Source: Dendrolimus kikuchii | Taxonomy: Eukaryota; Arthropoda; Insecta; Lepidoptera; Lasiocampidae | Assembly: GCA_019925095.2 (NCBI GenBank) | Contig: CM034413.1 | Coordinates: forward strand, 12,359,001 to 12,423,000 | Direction of reading: 5' to 3' | DNA: 64,000 nt | Shown: piece by piece, positions 20,171-29,195 of the stretch | How positions within the stretch are numbered: the first letter of the stretch is position 1 | Layout: each line of letters begins with the position of its first letter | Made by a program: the position numbers and the translations under genes | Notes under the pieces: generated by a model | Database searches by the model: none | Told to the model about the DNA's origin: nothing | What the model saw: the letters and a program-made list of their open reading frames with translations, nothing else

Positions 20171-21416
20171 ATAGGTTGGGGAAAAAGTGTTTTCGCATAT
20201 AGTATGTATGAACTTGTAATAAGATCTCTTTGGCTATACCATTTGTTTGTATCTGGTTTTGGTATCATTAAAAAGTTTTAATTTTAAAGAAGACAATTCC
20301 AAATTCAAATTAGGAAAATGTGTGATTTTCATTTGTTTTTCTTATTGTTAAAATGAGTGAATCTAACGAAGAAATTCGAATTCAATACATTTTAAAATTT
20401 TACTACAAAAAAGGTAAAAATGCAACACAAGCCGCGAAAAAAATTGGTGATGTTTATGGACCTAATGCAATATCTGTAAGAGTAGCGCAAATTTGGTTTA
20501 AGCGTTTTCAATCCGGAAATTTTGATATCAAAGATGCACGTCGCTCTGGTCGCCCTGTTACGAACAAAATTGATGCCATTTTTTAAAAAGTGGAGCAAGA
20601 TCGGCATATTAGTAATTACGATGTAGCTGGAGAACTGGGAATTGACCACAAAACAGTTTTGGCGCATTTGAAAAAAGCTGGGTACACAAAAAAGCTCGAT
20701 ATTTGGGTGCCTCATGAGCTCACTGAAAGAAACCTAATGAACCGTGTACTCATTTGTGATTCTTTATTACGACGTAATGAAACCGAACCATTTTTGAAGA
20801 AGATGATAACTGGTGATGAAAAGTGGATTACGTACAACAAGAACGTGCGAAAAAGATCGTGGTCAAAGGCCGGTTAGGCTTCACAGACTGTGGTGAAACC
20901 CGGGTTAACTCGCAACAAGGTGATGCTGTGTGTATGGTGGGATTGGAAGGCCATTATTCATTATGAGCTGTTACCGCCGGGCAGGATCATCGATTCTGAA
21001 CTGTACTGCGAACAACTGATGAGATTAAAGCAAAAAGTTGAGACAAAGCGGCCGGAATTAATCAACAGGACAGAACGCTAGACCTCACACATCTTTAGCC
21101 ACTCAGAAAAAATTACGAGAGTTTGGCTGGGAGGTGTTAATGCATCCGCCGTATAGTCCTGACCTTGCACCTTCAGATTTTCACCTGTTTCGGTCTCTGC
21201 AGAATTCCTCAGCCAGTGTCAAAACCACTTGTCGCAGTTTTTTGATCAGAAGCCCTAAAATTTTTATGGCAATGGGATCACGTCCCTACCTACAAGATGG
21301 CAAAAAGTTATCCAACAAAATGGCACCTATATACTTTAGTAAAATGTAAATAAACTTTATAAAAAAACCTTTTGAATTTTTATATAAAATGCGAAGAAAC
21401 TTTTTCCCCAACCTAA
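20171..21416 (+). mobile_element. mariner element (cecropia-like), defective
   Basis: The terminal inverted repeats are AGGTTGGGGAAAAAGTGTTT on the left (from about 20171) and its counterpart AAACTTTTTCCCCAACCT on the right (to about 21416), about 28 bp each. The left end is preceded by TA, as expected for Tc1/mariner insertion; the right TA is not intact. The length (about 1.25 kb) is normal for mariner. Confidence 0.85.
20353..21349 (+). pseudogene. mariner transposase, inactivated
   Basis: Starts MSESNEEIRIQYILKFYYKK, with the N-terminal helix-turn-helix region (FKRFQSGNFDIKDARRSGRP) and a second HTH. The linker WVPHELTERN follows. TGDEKWITY carries the first catalytic Asp of the DD34D triad. 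Stops interrupt the frame at 20584 and 20875. The conserved HHDNARPH segment is destroyed by a small deletion near 21070, so the second catalytic Asp appears lost. LMHPPYSPDLAPSDFHLF, with the third Asp, is preserved in another frame. The enzyme cannot be active. Its wording is closest to the lepidopteran cecropia-type mariners. Confidence 0.85.
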
Positions 21417-21598
21417 TGTTATTTCCCCTATATCATGGTTTTCCCCCTATCTTGACTGCAGTTGTTTTGTTTGACTTAATTTTTAACGACATGCTTTCAA
21501 TTTAAATCAATTCATTCTCTTTTGATCTACAAAATAAGATCCATTATTGACTCATGTGCTGTTTTAAAAATGTATCGCCTTTATGATGAATAGTGTAA

Positions 21599-21706
21599 AG
21601 CTGTGAGAGGCGACTAAACAACCCACAGCCAGGTAGGGTATTTGCCCGTCTGGATGGCTACTATCCCAAGCCTAGAGTATGTCGCCATAATAACCTTGAG
21701 TCGTAT
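21599..21706 (+). repeat. Family A fragment
   Basis: GAGAGGCGACTAAACAACCC to ATAACCTTGAG, diverged. Confidence 0.75.
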
Positions 21707-21778
21707 TAAATATCCACAATCAGTCGCAACCCGACTTTAAATGAATGGCTTGTGCTAATTTTTTTTTTATTAATGAGT

Positions 21779-21798
21779 GTGTTCTCCATTGAGAACAC
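21779..21798 (-). other. 3'-UTR stem-loop of the Jockey LINE
   Basis: GTGTTCTC and GAGAACAC form a perfect 8-bp stem around a 4-nt loop, 11 nt after the ORF2 stop and about 10 nt before the A-tail. It may be an RT recognition structure (inference). Confidence 0.6.
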
Positions 21799-21809
21799 TA
21801 CTCTTTGTT

Positions 21810-24494
21810 TTATGGAGAAGTCCTCTCCTGTAGCTTTTGGATATCATGCCTTTTCAGCCGTGATGGGTATGTACGCTGCATTAACTTGACTGCCAATTTA
21901 TTTACATGCAGAGCCAATCGACATTGGTAGCTCTTAGCAAGTTCTCGAATTTCTTCTTTTGTTGTTTTTACTCCGAGATGTTCGTGAATCTCGCTGTTTC
22001 TTATATACCAGGGTACACCTGAGATAGTGCGTAGTATGACATTTTGCAGTCTTTGGATCATAGAAATGTTAGAGTTGCTTGCACTACCCCAGATTTGAAT
22101 CCCATATGTCCATATTGGCTTTAGTACCATATTATATATAAGCAGCTTGTTGTCTATAGACAACTTACTATTACGTCCAAGTAACCACAACATAGTCTTG
22201 TACTTTAGATTCATCTCGTCCCTCTTGGTTTGAGCATGATACTTCCAAGTTAATCTGCGGTCAAGATGCATTCCCAGATATTTAACTCTGTCACTATGTG
22301 GTAAAATATTCTCTCCAAGATGTACAGGAGGACAGTCTCCTTTCCTCAATGTGAATGTTATGTGTAGAGATTTCGATGGACTCGCCCTTATTTTCCATTT
22401 GTTAAGCCAACGCCATATTTCGTCTAGTCCTTTTTGTAGCTGTTCAGATGCAGAGTTAAGATCCTTGCTAGTGGCTAGTAGTGCAGTATCGTCAGCAAAT
22501 GTAGCTGTCATTACTCCAGCAACCTCTGGTAGGTCTGCAGTGTATATAGTATAGAGCACTGGACCCAAAACTGAACCCTGGGGTACTCCTGCTTGGATCT
22601 TATGTAGTTCTGAGCTTTCTTCTGATTCTTGAACTTGGAATAGTCTATCCGATAGATATGAATGCATGAGCAGATGGTAACTATGGGGTAAATACATTTT
22701 TAATTTAGATAACAGTCCTTTATGCCACACTTTGTCAAAAGCCTGTTGTACATCAAGAAAGGCTGAAGAGCAATACTCTTTCTTTTCTAGGGCCTCTCTG
22801 ATTTTGTCAGCTACTCGATGTACTTGTTCCACTGTAGAATGGCTTTTCCGGAAGCCAAACTGATGGTCAGGTATAATCTTCAATTCAGTAAGTATAGGCA
22901 GTATTCTACGCAGTATTATCTTCTCACAGACCTTTGACAAAACTGGTAGCAAACTAATAGGTCTATATGATGCTACATCATTAGGTGGTTTACCCATTTT
23001 GTATATCATTATGATTTTCGAGACCTTCCATATTACAGGAAAATATTGTGTTCTTAGTACTCCATTATATATAGTAGTCAATTGTACTATTGCCTTTCGA
23101 GGTAAGTGTTTCAAAATTTCTTTTGTAATCAGATCAAACCCAGGAGCTTTGTGATCTTTTAGATTTTTGATAATGCTCCAAACTTCAGACACCGTTACGG
23201 GAGTAGGTGGTAGTGCCATTTGATAAGGCTGCGACAAGATAGTGTCAACAGCACTCTCCGCTTCAAAGTCTTCTATGTCGTTGGGCGAAAAAACAGCCTC
23301 GAGGTAGTTTGCAAACACATCAGCCTTTTCAAGTGAGGTCCTAGCCCACTTGTTATCACCTTTCCTTAGAGGTGGCTTTGCTTCCTGTGGTCTATCAAAA
23401 GCCCTGATAAGTTTCCATAAGGAGTAATTACTAGCTGGTGTAGGTGTGAGAGCCTCTAATTTTGCGCTGAGTGTAATATTGTGCCATTCCTTTATTAATT
23501 CTTTGAGTTCCTGAATTGATTTATTGAGCTGTCTTTTATCCTCAGAGTTTCTGCTTAATTGCCACTTGCGACGAAGTCTCCGCTTTTCAAGGATTCTTGT
23601 TCTAATTTGGAGTGGAAAGTTTACAGTTCGATTCTTCTGTGGAATTACCGGTGTATTTTTCCAACAAGCTACCTGTATGAGGGTCGTTATATTTTTAGCT
23701 GCCTCCTCAATGTCTTCTGGGCTCTTTAAGGCTATTTTCAGATCTATGTTATTATCAATATAATCACTGAATGAATCCCAGTCTGTAAGGTTGTTAGTCA
23801 GAGCTGCAGGTCTCTCAGCCGCAATGACCATAGTACTTACTGTTAGCAAAACTGGTGTATGGTCTGACGAGCCATCAAGGCAAGATTCTGGCTTTAGATA
23901 GTGCTTGGACAAGCCTCTGGCAATGAAAAAATCCAACAGATCAGGAGTTTTATTTGGGTCCGTTGGCCAATATGTTGGCTCAAGGGCTGATACAGTGAGC
24001 AAATTATTTTCTATGACACTAGATAGCAGCTGTCGACCTCTAGTTGTAGTCAATCGAGATCCCCAGAATGTGTGTTTCGAATTCCAGTCTCCACCTGCAA
24101 TGAATCGCCTACCCAAGGTGTTGAAGAAATGGTTGAACATGGCATTGGATATATTATGCTTTGGCGGGCAATATACGGCAGAAATATTGAAGTATCCACA
24201 ACTATCTCTTATGGTTATAGTAGTAGCTTGAATTTGTTCAGTTTTGTATTGTGGCAGCATATTATGTTTTACTGTATCCCTCACTATTAGCGCTGTACCA
24301 GCATGTCCCCTTCCATCTGGGTGATTAGTGATGTAGGTTTTATATCCTTGGAATGTTATTGAGGAAGAGGATGTACAATGTGCTTCGGATATAAGCATGA
24401 CATCTAGTTTGTGTAAATGTAGCAATATTTCAACATCTTCTTTGTTAGGTGTCAAGCCATTTGGGTTCCATGTACCCATACGTAATGATGCCAT
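21810..24494 (-). CDS. Jockey-type ORF2: AP endonuclease + reverse transcriptase
   Basis: 894 residues, a normal length for Jockey ORF2. The endonuclease (1-220) has N10, E37 (ISEAH), YCPP at 108-111, D136/N138 (GGDWNSKH) and the S-D-H triad at 210-212, so the usual catalytic set is complete. The RT (about 430-700) has SYRPISLLP at 509, motif A FLDVQQAFDKVWH (D581), motif B AGVPQGSVLGP (635-645) and motif C FADD (666-669). The C-terminal domain contains WTYGIQIWGSASNSN and PWYIRNSEIHEHLGV, typical of Jockey. No RNase H is seen. It nicks target DNA and primes cDNA synthesis of the element. Start choice: the ATG overlapping the ORF1 stop. Confidence 0.92.
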   Translation of the reverse strand: MASLRMGTWNPNGLTPNKEDVEILLHLHKLDVMLISEAHCTSSSSITFQGYKTYITNHPDGRGHAGTALIVRDTVKHNMLPQYKTEQIQATTITIRDSCGYFNISAVYCPPKHNISNAMFNHFFNTLGRRFIAGGDWNSKHTFWGSRLTTTRGRQLLSSVIENNLLTVSALEPTYWPTDPNKTPDLLDFFIARGLSKHYLKPESCLDGSSDHTPVLLTVSTMVIAAERPAALTNNLTDWDSFSDYIDNNIDLKIALKSPEDIEEAAKNITTLIQVACWKNTPVIPQKNRTVNFPLQIRTRILEKRRLRRKWQLSRNSEDKRQLNKSIQELKELIKEWHNITLSAKLEALTPTPASNYSLWKLIRAFDRPQEAKPPLRKGDNKWARTSLEKADVFANYLEAVFSPNDIEDFEAESAVDTILSQPYQMALPPTPVTVSEVWSIIKNLKDHKAPGFDLITKEILKHLPRKAIVQLTTIYNGVLRTQYFPVIWKVSKIIMIYKMGKPPNDVASYRPISLLPVLSKVCEKIILRRILPILTELKIIPDHQFGFRKSHSTVEQVHRVADKIREALEKKEYCSSAFLDVQQAFDKVWHKGLLSKLKMYLPHSYHLLMHSYLSDRLFQVQESEESSELHKIQAGVPQGSVLGPVLYTIYTADLPEVAGVMTATFADDTALLATSKDLNSASEQLQKGLDEIWRWLNKWKIRASPSKSLHITFTLRKGDCPPVHLGENILPHSDRVKYLGMHLDRRLTWKYHAQTKRDEMNLKYKTMLWLLGRNSKLSIDNKLLIYNMVLKPIWTYGIQIWGSASNSNISMIQRLQNVILRTISGVPWYIRNSEIHEHLGVKTTKEEIRELAKSYQCRLALHVNKLAVKLMQRTYPSRLKRHDIQKLQERTSP

Positions 24495-24496
24495 TA
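24492..24496 (-). promoter_or_regulatory. TAATG stop-start coupling of ORF1 and ORF2
   Basis: On the minus strand the ORF1 stop TAA and the ORF2 start ATG share one A. UAAUG termination-reinitiation has been shown for the silkworm LINE SART1. Use of the same mechanism here is inference. Confidence 0.6.
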
Positions 24497-25918
24497 TATA
24501 AGTTTGTTTACTAGAGTTGTTATGAGATTCATTAGGTTACTCATTTGTTGTAGTAATAGTTCAAATTTTTCATTTTGTTTTATTAACAGCATTTCTATAG
24601 ATTTGTTTTGTTTATATTCTTTTTCAGGATCTTCTTGTTCCGATATCTCATACTTTTTATGCAGTCTCGGTTGTTTTAAGCTTGCAGCATATGTTTTTCT
24701 ATTTTGAATTCCGTTGTCACATCCTATATCCAGTGCATGGCCGTTATTTGGTTTGTCATTAGTTTCTTGTGAGAAAGTCACAGCCTCAGTATCAGGAGCA
24801 GGTAGTGGTGCAGGAATGGGTATGGCTACCATAGGCTGATTCTGTGTTCTACTTTTTTCGTAATAAGATTTATTTCTGCGGGCTACAATCTCCTTATATA
24901 TCAGACAACCTTTGTAGTTTGCTGGATGATCAAGGGTGCATAGTGCACATGTTGCAGGTGTATTTTTATCTTTTTTTGGACAATCAGATGTCCTATGCCC
25001 TTTGCCACACTTTACGCACCTGTAAGGTCGCATGCAATTGTTCTTAGAGTGCCCATATTGCTGACAACGATGACACTGGACAATTGAAGTAGATTTGCGA
25101 GGGTCTTCTATAATTACTTTCTGGTGAAAGATATAATCTATATTTTTGACAGCCTTATTGTTAGGATTCGGCTCAAGATTTACAAAAAATGTAGATGTGG
25201 GCATTTTTTCAGGCCCAGAACGAGCATTTATAATTTCACCTCGCACCATATTACCAGTTTTTTCTATTGCCTCCATAATAGCACTATGTGGAGTGCTGTG
25301 GTGTAGGTCTTTGATCACTATTCTGTAGCTTCTCAGATTTTTTGGTGTGAATGTATGTCCAATAAGGCCATTGTCCCGTACTAGAGTTATGACTTTTTTA
25401 TACGACTCTGGACTATCCACAAGTACTCGGAGAAGTGTTTTATTAACAATTTTTAGCTTAAAATCTGTTTTGTTACATGCCGATTCGAGTAACTTTGATA
25501 GCTCGTTAACATCCTGCACACCATATAGAACAATTGGAGGAGGCTTTTGTATTTTTGGGATCGCATTTACGATAGTGTTGTCTGCTGCGTCTATGGGTAA
25601 GTTATTGTATCGGTTTTTAATTGGCGTTGTCTCACCAATAGTTGGAGATTTACTTGCTTTCCTCTTTTTTTGACTACGTGAGGTAGGAACTTTTTGCCAG
25701 GGTGGGGGTGGTTTTTGTTCAGAAGAAGTATCACGAAGAATATTTTGCAGTTGATTTTCAACTTCGCTCTGGGGAGTTTCTGCTGACGTTGTTTTCGAAA
25801 ATTGTACCAGATTGCTAAGTGACGAAGATCTAGGTCTATTAAATAGACTAGGGTGAAATACTTGTTGACTCATTGTTTTTTGGCTGGATTTAGTTTGGTT
25901 TGAATCACTAGTACTCAT
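24494..25918 (-). CDS. Jockey-type ORF1 (Gag-like RNA-binding protein)
   Basis: 474 residues. A disordered, Ser/Thr/Pro-rich N-terminus (about 1-110) is followed by a globular region (about 125-280) that contains two RRM-like segments (PPPIVLYGVQDV; YRIVIKDLHHSTPHSAIMEA). Three CCHC zinc knuckles come next: C282-x2-C285-x4-H290-x4-C295, C301-x2-C304-x3-H308-x4-C313, and C324-x2-C327-x3-H331-x6-C338. This is the classic insect Jockey ORF1 layout. The protein would bind the element RNA in an RNP with ORF2. The C-terminal ~40 residues are hydrophobic-heptad rich. The stop codon overlaps the ORF2 start as TAATG. Confidence 0.9.
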   Translation of the reverse strand: MSTSDSNQTKSSQKTMSQQVFHPSLFNRPRSSSLSNLVQFSKTTSAETPQSEVENQLQNILRDTSSEQKPPPPWQKVPTSRSQKKRKASKSPTIGETTPIKNRYNNLPIDAADNTIVNAIPKIQKPPPIVLYGVQDVNELSKLLESACNKTDFKLKIVNKTLLRVLVDSPESYKKVITLVRDNGLIGHTFTPKNLRSYRIVIKDLHHSTPHSAIMEAIEKTGNMVRGEIINARSGPEKMPTSTFFVNLEPNPNNKAVKNIDYIFHQKVIIEDPRKSTSIVQCHRCQQYGHSKNNCMRPYRCVKCGKGHRTSDCPKKDKNTPATCALCTLDHPANYKGCLIYKEIVARRNKSYYEKSRTQNQPMVAIPIPAPLPAPDTEAVTFSQETNDKPNNGHALDIGCDNGIQNRKTYAASLKQPRLHKKYEISEQEDPEKEYKQNKSIEMLLIKQNEKFELLLQQMSNLMNLITTLVNKLI

Positions 25919-26292
25919 TTTTAACTTTAACAGGCGATTCCGTATACCGGTATGTTGTTGTTAGCATTTTTAGCATTGATCAGTTTCAATGCTTAAAATT
26001 GTTAATTGAGTTTATGGTACATGGAACGCAACACAGTAAAATGAACGCATCCAATTTGTTTTAGCGGTGTGGCACCGTTGTTTAGGCAATTTACTAATTC
26101 GAATTTGCCAACTGACAGCTAACCGCAATGTAATATTTAGATGCAATTTCGTATTTTATTCACGTTTGTTTTCGTAGTTTTATTATCACTGCACTTATCT
26201 ATCACTTTTATTTACACGATTTTACGCTTTGAAGTAGTGGTTGTAATCATTAAACACCATTTTAGGAAATATTTCACGGAGTGATTTGACAA

Positions 26293-26328
26293 CACGTCTT
26301 TCGTAGCGAACACCGGATAATAAATTGA
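26293..26328 (-). promoter_or_regulatory. putative internal Pol II promoter (Inr + DPE) of the Jockey LINE
   Basis: AGACGTG (26299-26293), an exact downstream promoter element, begins at +28 relative to the A of an Inr-like TCAATT (26328-26323). TATA-less Inr+DPE promoters at the 5' end are known for insect Jockey-type LINEs. The Inr deviates at one base. Confidence 0.4.
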
Positions 26329-26439
26329 TTGACACTCTAATAATGCATTGAATTAAATCAGATGTTGATCTAGAAAAATCTTTACATTGTAAGGTCTATA
26401 TTTAAGAAGTGCAATAAACGTAGGGTCGATTCATTTGTA

Positions 26440-27320
26440 CAGAATTGTTACTGCTGACACCGCGATCATTGGCCTGCTTTTCTTTTATAGAGGGTACATC
26501 CAACTGATGATGATGATGGTGATGTCAGGAGCCTTAAGAACAGACGAGCGTGCATGACAAGAGTTATGAATGTCAAAGAAGCAAGTGAGGTGTGTAAGAA
26601 TAAGCCTAAATGGCGCTCTGTTGTTCGTGCCTACCCCGCAAGGGAACTGGCGTGAAGTTATGTATGTATGTACGTCCAACTGAGGACCATAAGCCGCGCG
26701 AGGGGGTAAGGTCGCGGCCCGTGTGCGGGCTTCGCCAGGTCGGGGTGGCACTAGCACCTTACGTGAGAAGTGCTAACTGCTGTAGTTAGGGATACTCACC
26801 AAAACCCCTGTGTTCCTTATCTGGGCTGTGGGTTCGCTTACGCATTTGCGTAGACGCTCACCTCGAGGTGAGAGGGGGCGCGAGGGTACGCGTCCCTCCT
26901 CCGATTCACGATCACCCGCACGACTGTAGCCTACAGCGACTGGAGATCGTCGGGAACGACCCTGCATCGCCGGCTCTGGCGGGGGGGGGGGGTCAGCGTA
27001 GCGTTCTGCTCCCTCTCCCACTCCGGATGTAACAGTCTCACAGCAGGAGTCGGCTACGTCCCACGCGTCGGCGCTCTCGACCATGGTCTTCACTACGGCT
27101 GGCAGTGACAAAACCGCTCCGATATATGCGACATCACGGTGCTGCTCGTCTCCGGCTGCACACACCTAGAGAGTGTGCAGCACCATGTCTTCTTCGCCGC
27201 CGACGCAGTGGTGGCACCCTTACATCAATGTAGGAGAAGAACCGAGCATTACAGTGCGCAACCAGTAATATTACAGATTCGAGCATTACATCGCATCGGT
27301 GAGGGTAGAGATCCAAGCAT
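26440..27320 (-). pseudogene. GC-rich retroelement remnant, interrupted by an RTE insertion
   Basis: On the minus strand a frame of about 130 codons (27165-26773) reads GDEQHRDVAYIGAVLSLPAV, then SADAWDVADSC, a Pro run and MQGRSRRSPVAVGYS. After a stop it continues toward 26690 and, beyond the RTE insertion, toward 26440. Its composition (GC-rich, Pro/Arg-rich) differs sharply from the surroundings, and it looks like a Gag/ORF1 C-terminal part, perhaps of an R1-type LINE. I cannot name the family. It contains a run of 12 or so G at about 26981. Confidence 0.4.
26494..26683 (+). mobile_element. Family R (RTE) 3' end with 14-bp TSD
   Basis: GATGTCAGGAGCCTTAAGAA to (TATG)n. Flanked by GTACATCCAACTGA (26494-26507) and GTACGTCCAACTGA (26670-26683), one mismatch. 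Confidence 0.85.
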
Positions 27321-27343
27321 TACAGTGCGCAACCTGTAATAAT
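27243..27343. repeat. direct repeat, ~71-bp spacing
   Basis: AGCATTACAGTGCGCAACC followed by (A/T)GTAAT occurs at about 27246 and 27317. A weaker AGCATTACATCGC lies between them. Confidence 0.6.
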
Positions 27344-27452
27344 ACGATATGTAATATTATATTTTGATACAACTTATAACACAACGACCGCTTCATCTGA
27401 CATCGTAAAATCAAACAATACTCAAAATCGATCGAACTTTAATCCTTGTTAA

Positions 27453-27730
27453 TATTATAAATGCGAAAGTAACTCTGTCTGTCTGTCTGCTCTGTTTTCA
27501 CGGAAAAACTACTGGACCGATTTGGCTGACACTCAGTACCTATATATATATTTTAGATGGGGAGAATGAACATAGGATATAGGACTTTAAATCCCGAAAA
27601 ATGGGATCGTTTTTGGGTTAAAAATATATTTGTCTCTCTATTTGTTATGCTTTTACGGAATAACTACTGGATTGATTTGGGTGAAATTCGGTATATATGT
27701 AATTTTAATACCGAGGGTGGATAATTATGT
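27453..27730 (+). repeat. Helitron-like 5' fragments
   Basis: TATTATAAATGCGAAAGTAA and the following CTGTCTGTCTGT, then ACTACTGGACCGATTTGG, are the common 5' block of lepidopteran non-autonomous Helitrons. A diverged second copy of the block starts near 27630. No 3' CTAG end was found. Confidence 0.45.
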
Positions 27731-27774
27731 AAAGAATATCCCAGAAAGTAGGATAGGTTTTTATTTTGTGATTT

Positions 27775-27842
27775 GCTATTTTCGTCATTTTCGTTAGTTT
27801 GGTCATTTTGGTCGATGTGGTCGATTTGGTCATTTTGGTGTA
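27775..27842. repeat. imperfect 9-bp minisatellite (TTGGTCATT-like)
   Basis: About seven diverged copies. The open frame across it (repeated NDQ/IDQ) is repeat translation, not a gene. Confidence 0.6.
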
Positions 27843-28084
27843 CATATGTAGTTCTAATACCGAAAATTGGCATAGATACTTTTCATCCGGGAAATGGGAT
27901 AGTTTGCGATATAAAATGAAGTGAATTTTGAAGTGAAGTGAAGCATCTGAAGTGAAGCAGTAACATAAAAATTTTATACAATATAACCTGTGTTGTAACC
28001 TCTTTAAACAAGAGGCACGCACTACAGGTTGCCTCTAGTTATAGAATATTTTGTATTCATTATTCAGTAATTACCTACATTTAG

Positions 28085-28290
28085 AAAAAGTAATCGTCAT
28101 TGGCCAAATAGAAGGAAAAAGATCCCGAGGCCGTAGTCTGATGCGTTGGTCCGATAAGATTCGCACCACACTCAACGACTCCGTGTACGCCCTGCATATC
28201 GCCGCTGATCGTCTCCAACGGCGAAACTTAGTCCAAGGAAAAAAAAAAGAAAACAAAAGACCCCGACGAATTGAGAACCTCCTCCTTTTC
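28085..28290 (+). pseudogene. LINE C-terminal remnant
   Basis: The reading IGQIEGKRSRGRSLMRWSDK followed by LHIAADRLQRRNLV matches the G-(K/R)-R-x-x-G-R-x-x-x-R-W-x-D signature at the end of RTE/I-like ORFs. It runs into CCGACGAATTGAGAACCTCC and GAAGTCGGTTAA, a tail also seen near 5180. Confidence 0.45.
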
Positions 28291-28379
28291 TTGAAGTCGG
28301 TTAAAAAATACTTCTTCTGCGAGCGAGCGGTTTCGCAACTCGACGACAAAGCGTCTATTTTGCGTGCGAGGGTGGATGA

Positions 28380-28740
28380 GGGTTTACTCCATCTAGCCCA
28401 GTTCCTCCAGGAAGTCCACCAGCTTCTTGACGTTGCTGAAGACTTCTCGGAGGCTACATGGGGCGTCCAGATACTTCGCCCTGTATTGGGCCACCTCTCC
28501 GCGTTCAAGCAGGGTATGGGCGGCTGTTTCTTCTATCTCCAGGCAGGCTACACCTATATTCAAAAGATGTGTGTTAAAATTGCCATATCCAGTGGCTGAA
28601 CCAACTGTGTGGCAAAGGCAGGAAAGGCTCTGGTCCAACTGGTTGGGTTTCGGAACCTCTCCTTGCTAGTTGATCTGCCGCATCATTACCTTGGACACCA
28701 CTGTGTCCTTTGATCCATTGAAGGGTCAAGGTATTGTTCT
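28380..28740 (-). pseudogene. LINE ORF2 C-terminal remnant (zinc-finger region)
   Basis: The minus-strand reading has GVACLEIEETAAHTLLERGE, then VAQYRAKYLDAPCSLREVF and LVDFLEELG. C-P-x-C....E-(T)-A-x-H-x-L-(L)-x-C followed by a YR.KYL stretch is the C-terminal CCHC-like region of Jockey/R1-type ORF2. The second cysteine pair is degraded. Confidence 0.5.
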
Positions 28741-28834
28741 TACCTGCCGCCTCGTTTAGTCACGACCCTGAGGAATGAGGAATATGACTCAAGGGGCAAT
28801 TGCCTACACCGATTTACGGATTAGCAAATAATTA

Positions 28835-29091
28835 CAAGAAACCCTGAAACGCCGCAAATGTGCATCCATCGGTGACGGATACTTTTTTGTGGCTTTCGGG
28901 GTTGAGACTTTGGGGCCATGGGGACGTGAGGCTTATCAACTTTATAGAGACCTTGCAAGGCGATTGAAAGAAGTCTTCCGTGACCTATATTTAGGGCAAC
29001 GGATTAGCGTTGCCATACAACCTCGGAATGCGGCCAGCATTTTGGGAACGCTCCCCACGGACAACGATCTGGACTACATCTTTTACTTGTA
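28835..29091 (+). pseudogene. LINE C-terminal fragment (possible RLE-type)
   Basis: The reading LKRRKCASIGDGYFFVAFGV, then ETLGPWGREAYQLYRDLARR, LGQRISVAIQPRNAASILGT and LDYIFYL, ends at a proper stop at 29091. Two further copies of the same C-terminus lie at 50757-51270 and 62395-62610. The longest copy includes RRPDGMTL..LVWDATC, suggesting a restriction-like endonuclease (PD..D) upstream. Clade uncertain (R2/R4-like by inference). Confidence 0.55.
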
Positions 29092-29195
29092 AATATGTTT
29101 ATAATAGTACTTAATTTCTAAGATTATTTTTGTAGTGTAATTTATTTATAATTTAGTTGATTTTTTTAAGTATTAAATTAAATTAAATTATAACA

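Larger units (their letters stand above)
21760..26326 (-). mobile_element. Jockey-clade LINE, both ORFs open
   Basis: A ~4.57-kb non-LTR retrotransposon on the minus strand: ~410-nt 5' UTR, ORF1 (24494-25918), ORF2 (21810-24494), ~50-nt 3' UTR and a short A-tail read as a T-run at 21759-21769. The 5' end is set at 26326 from the Inr/DPE spacing and is approximate. No convincing TSD was found at these limits. Both ORFs lack stops and all recognised catalytic residues are present, so it may be recently active. Confidence 0.85.

Noticed and set aside
21759..26340. TSD for the Jockey LINE
   Set aside because: Flanks at the A-tail (..GGCTTGTGCTAA) and beyond the predicted 5' end (GATTGACACTCTAA..) share only a few bases; no duplication can be claimed.
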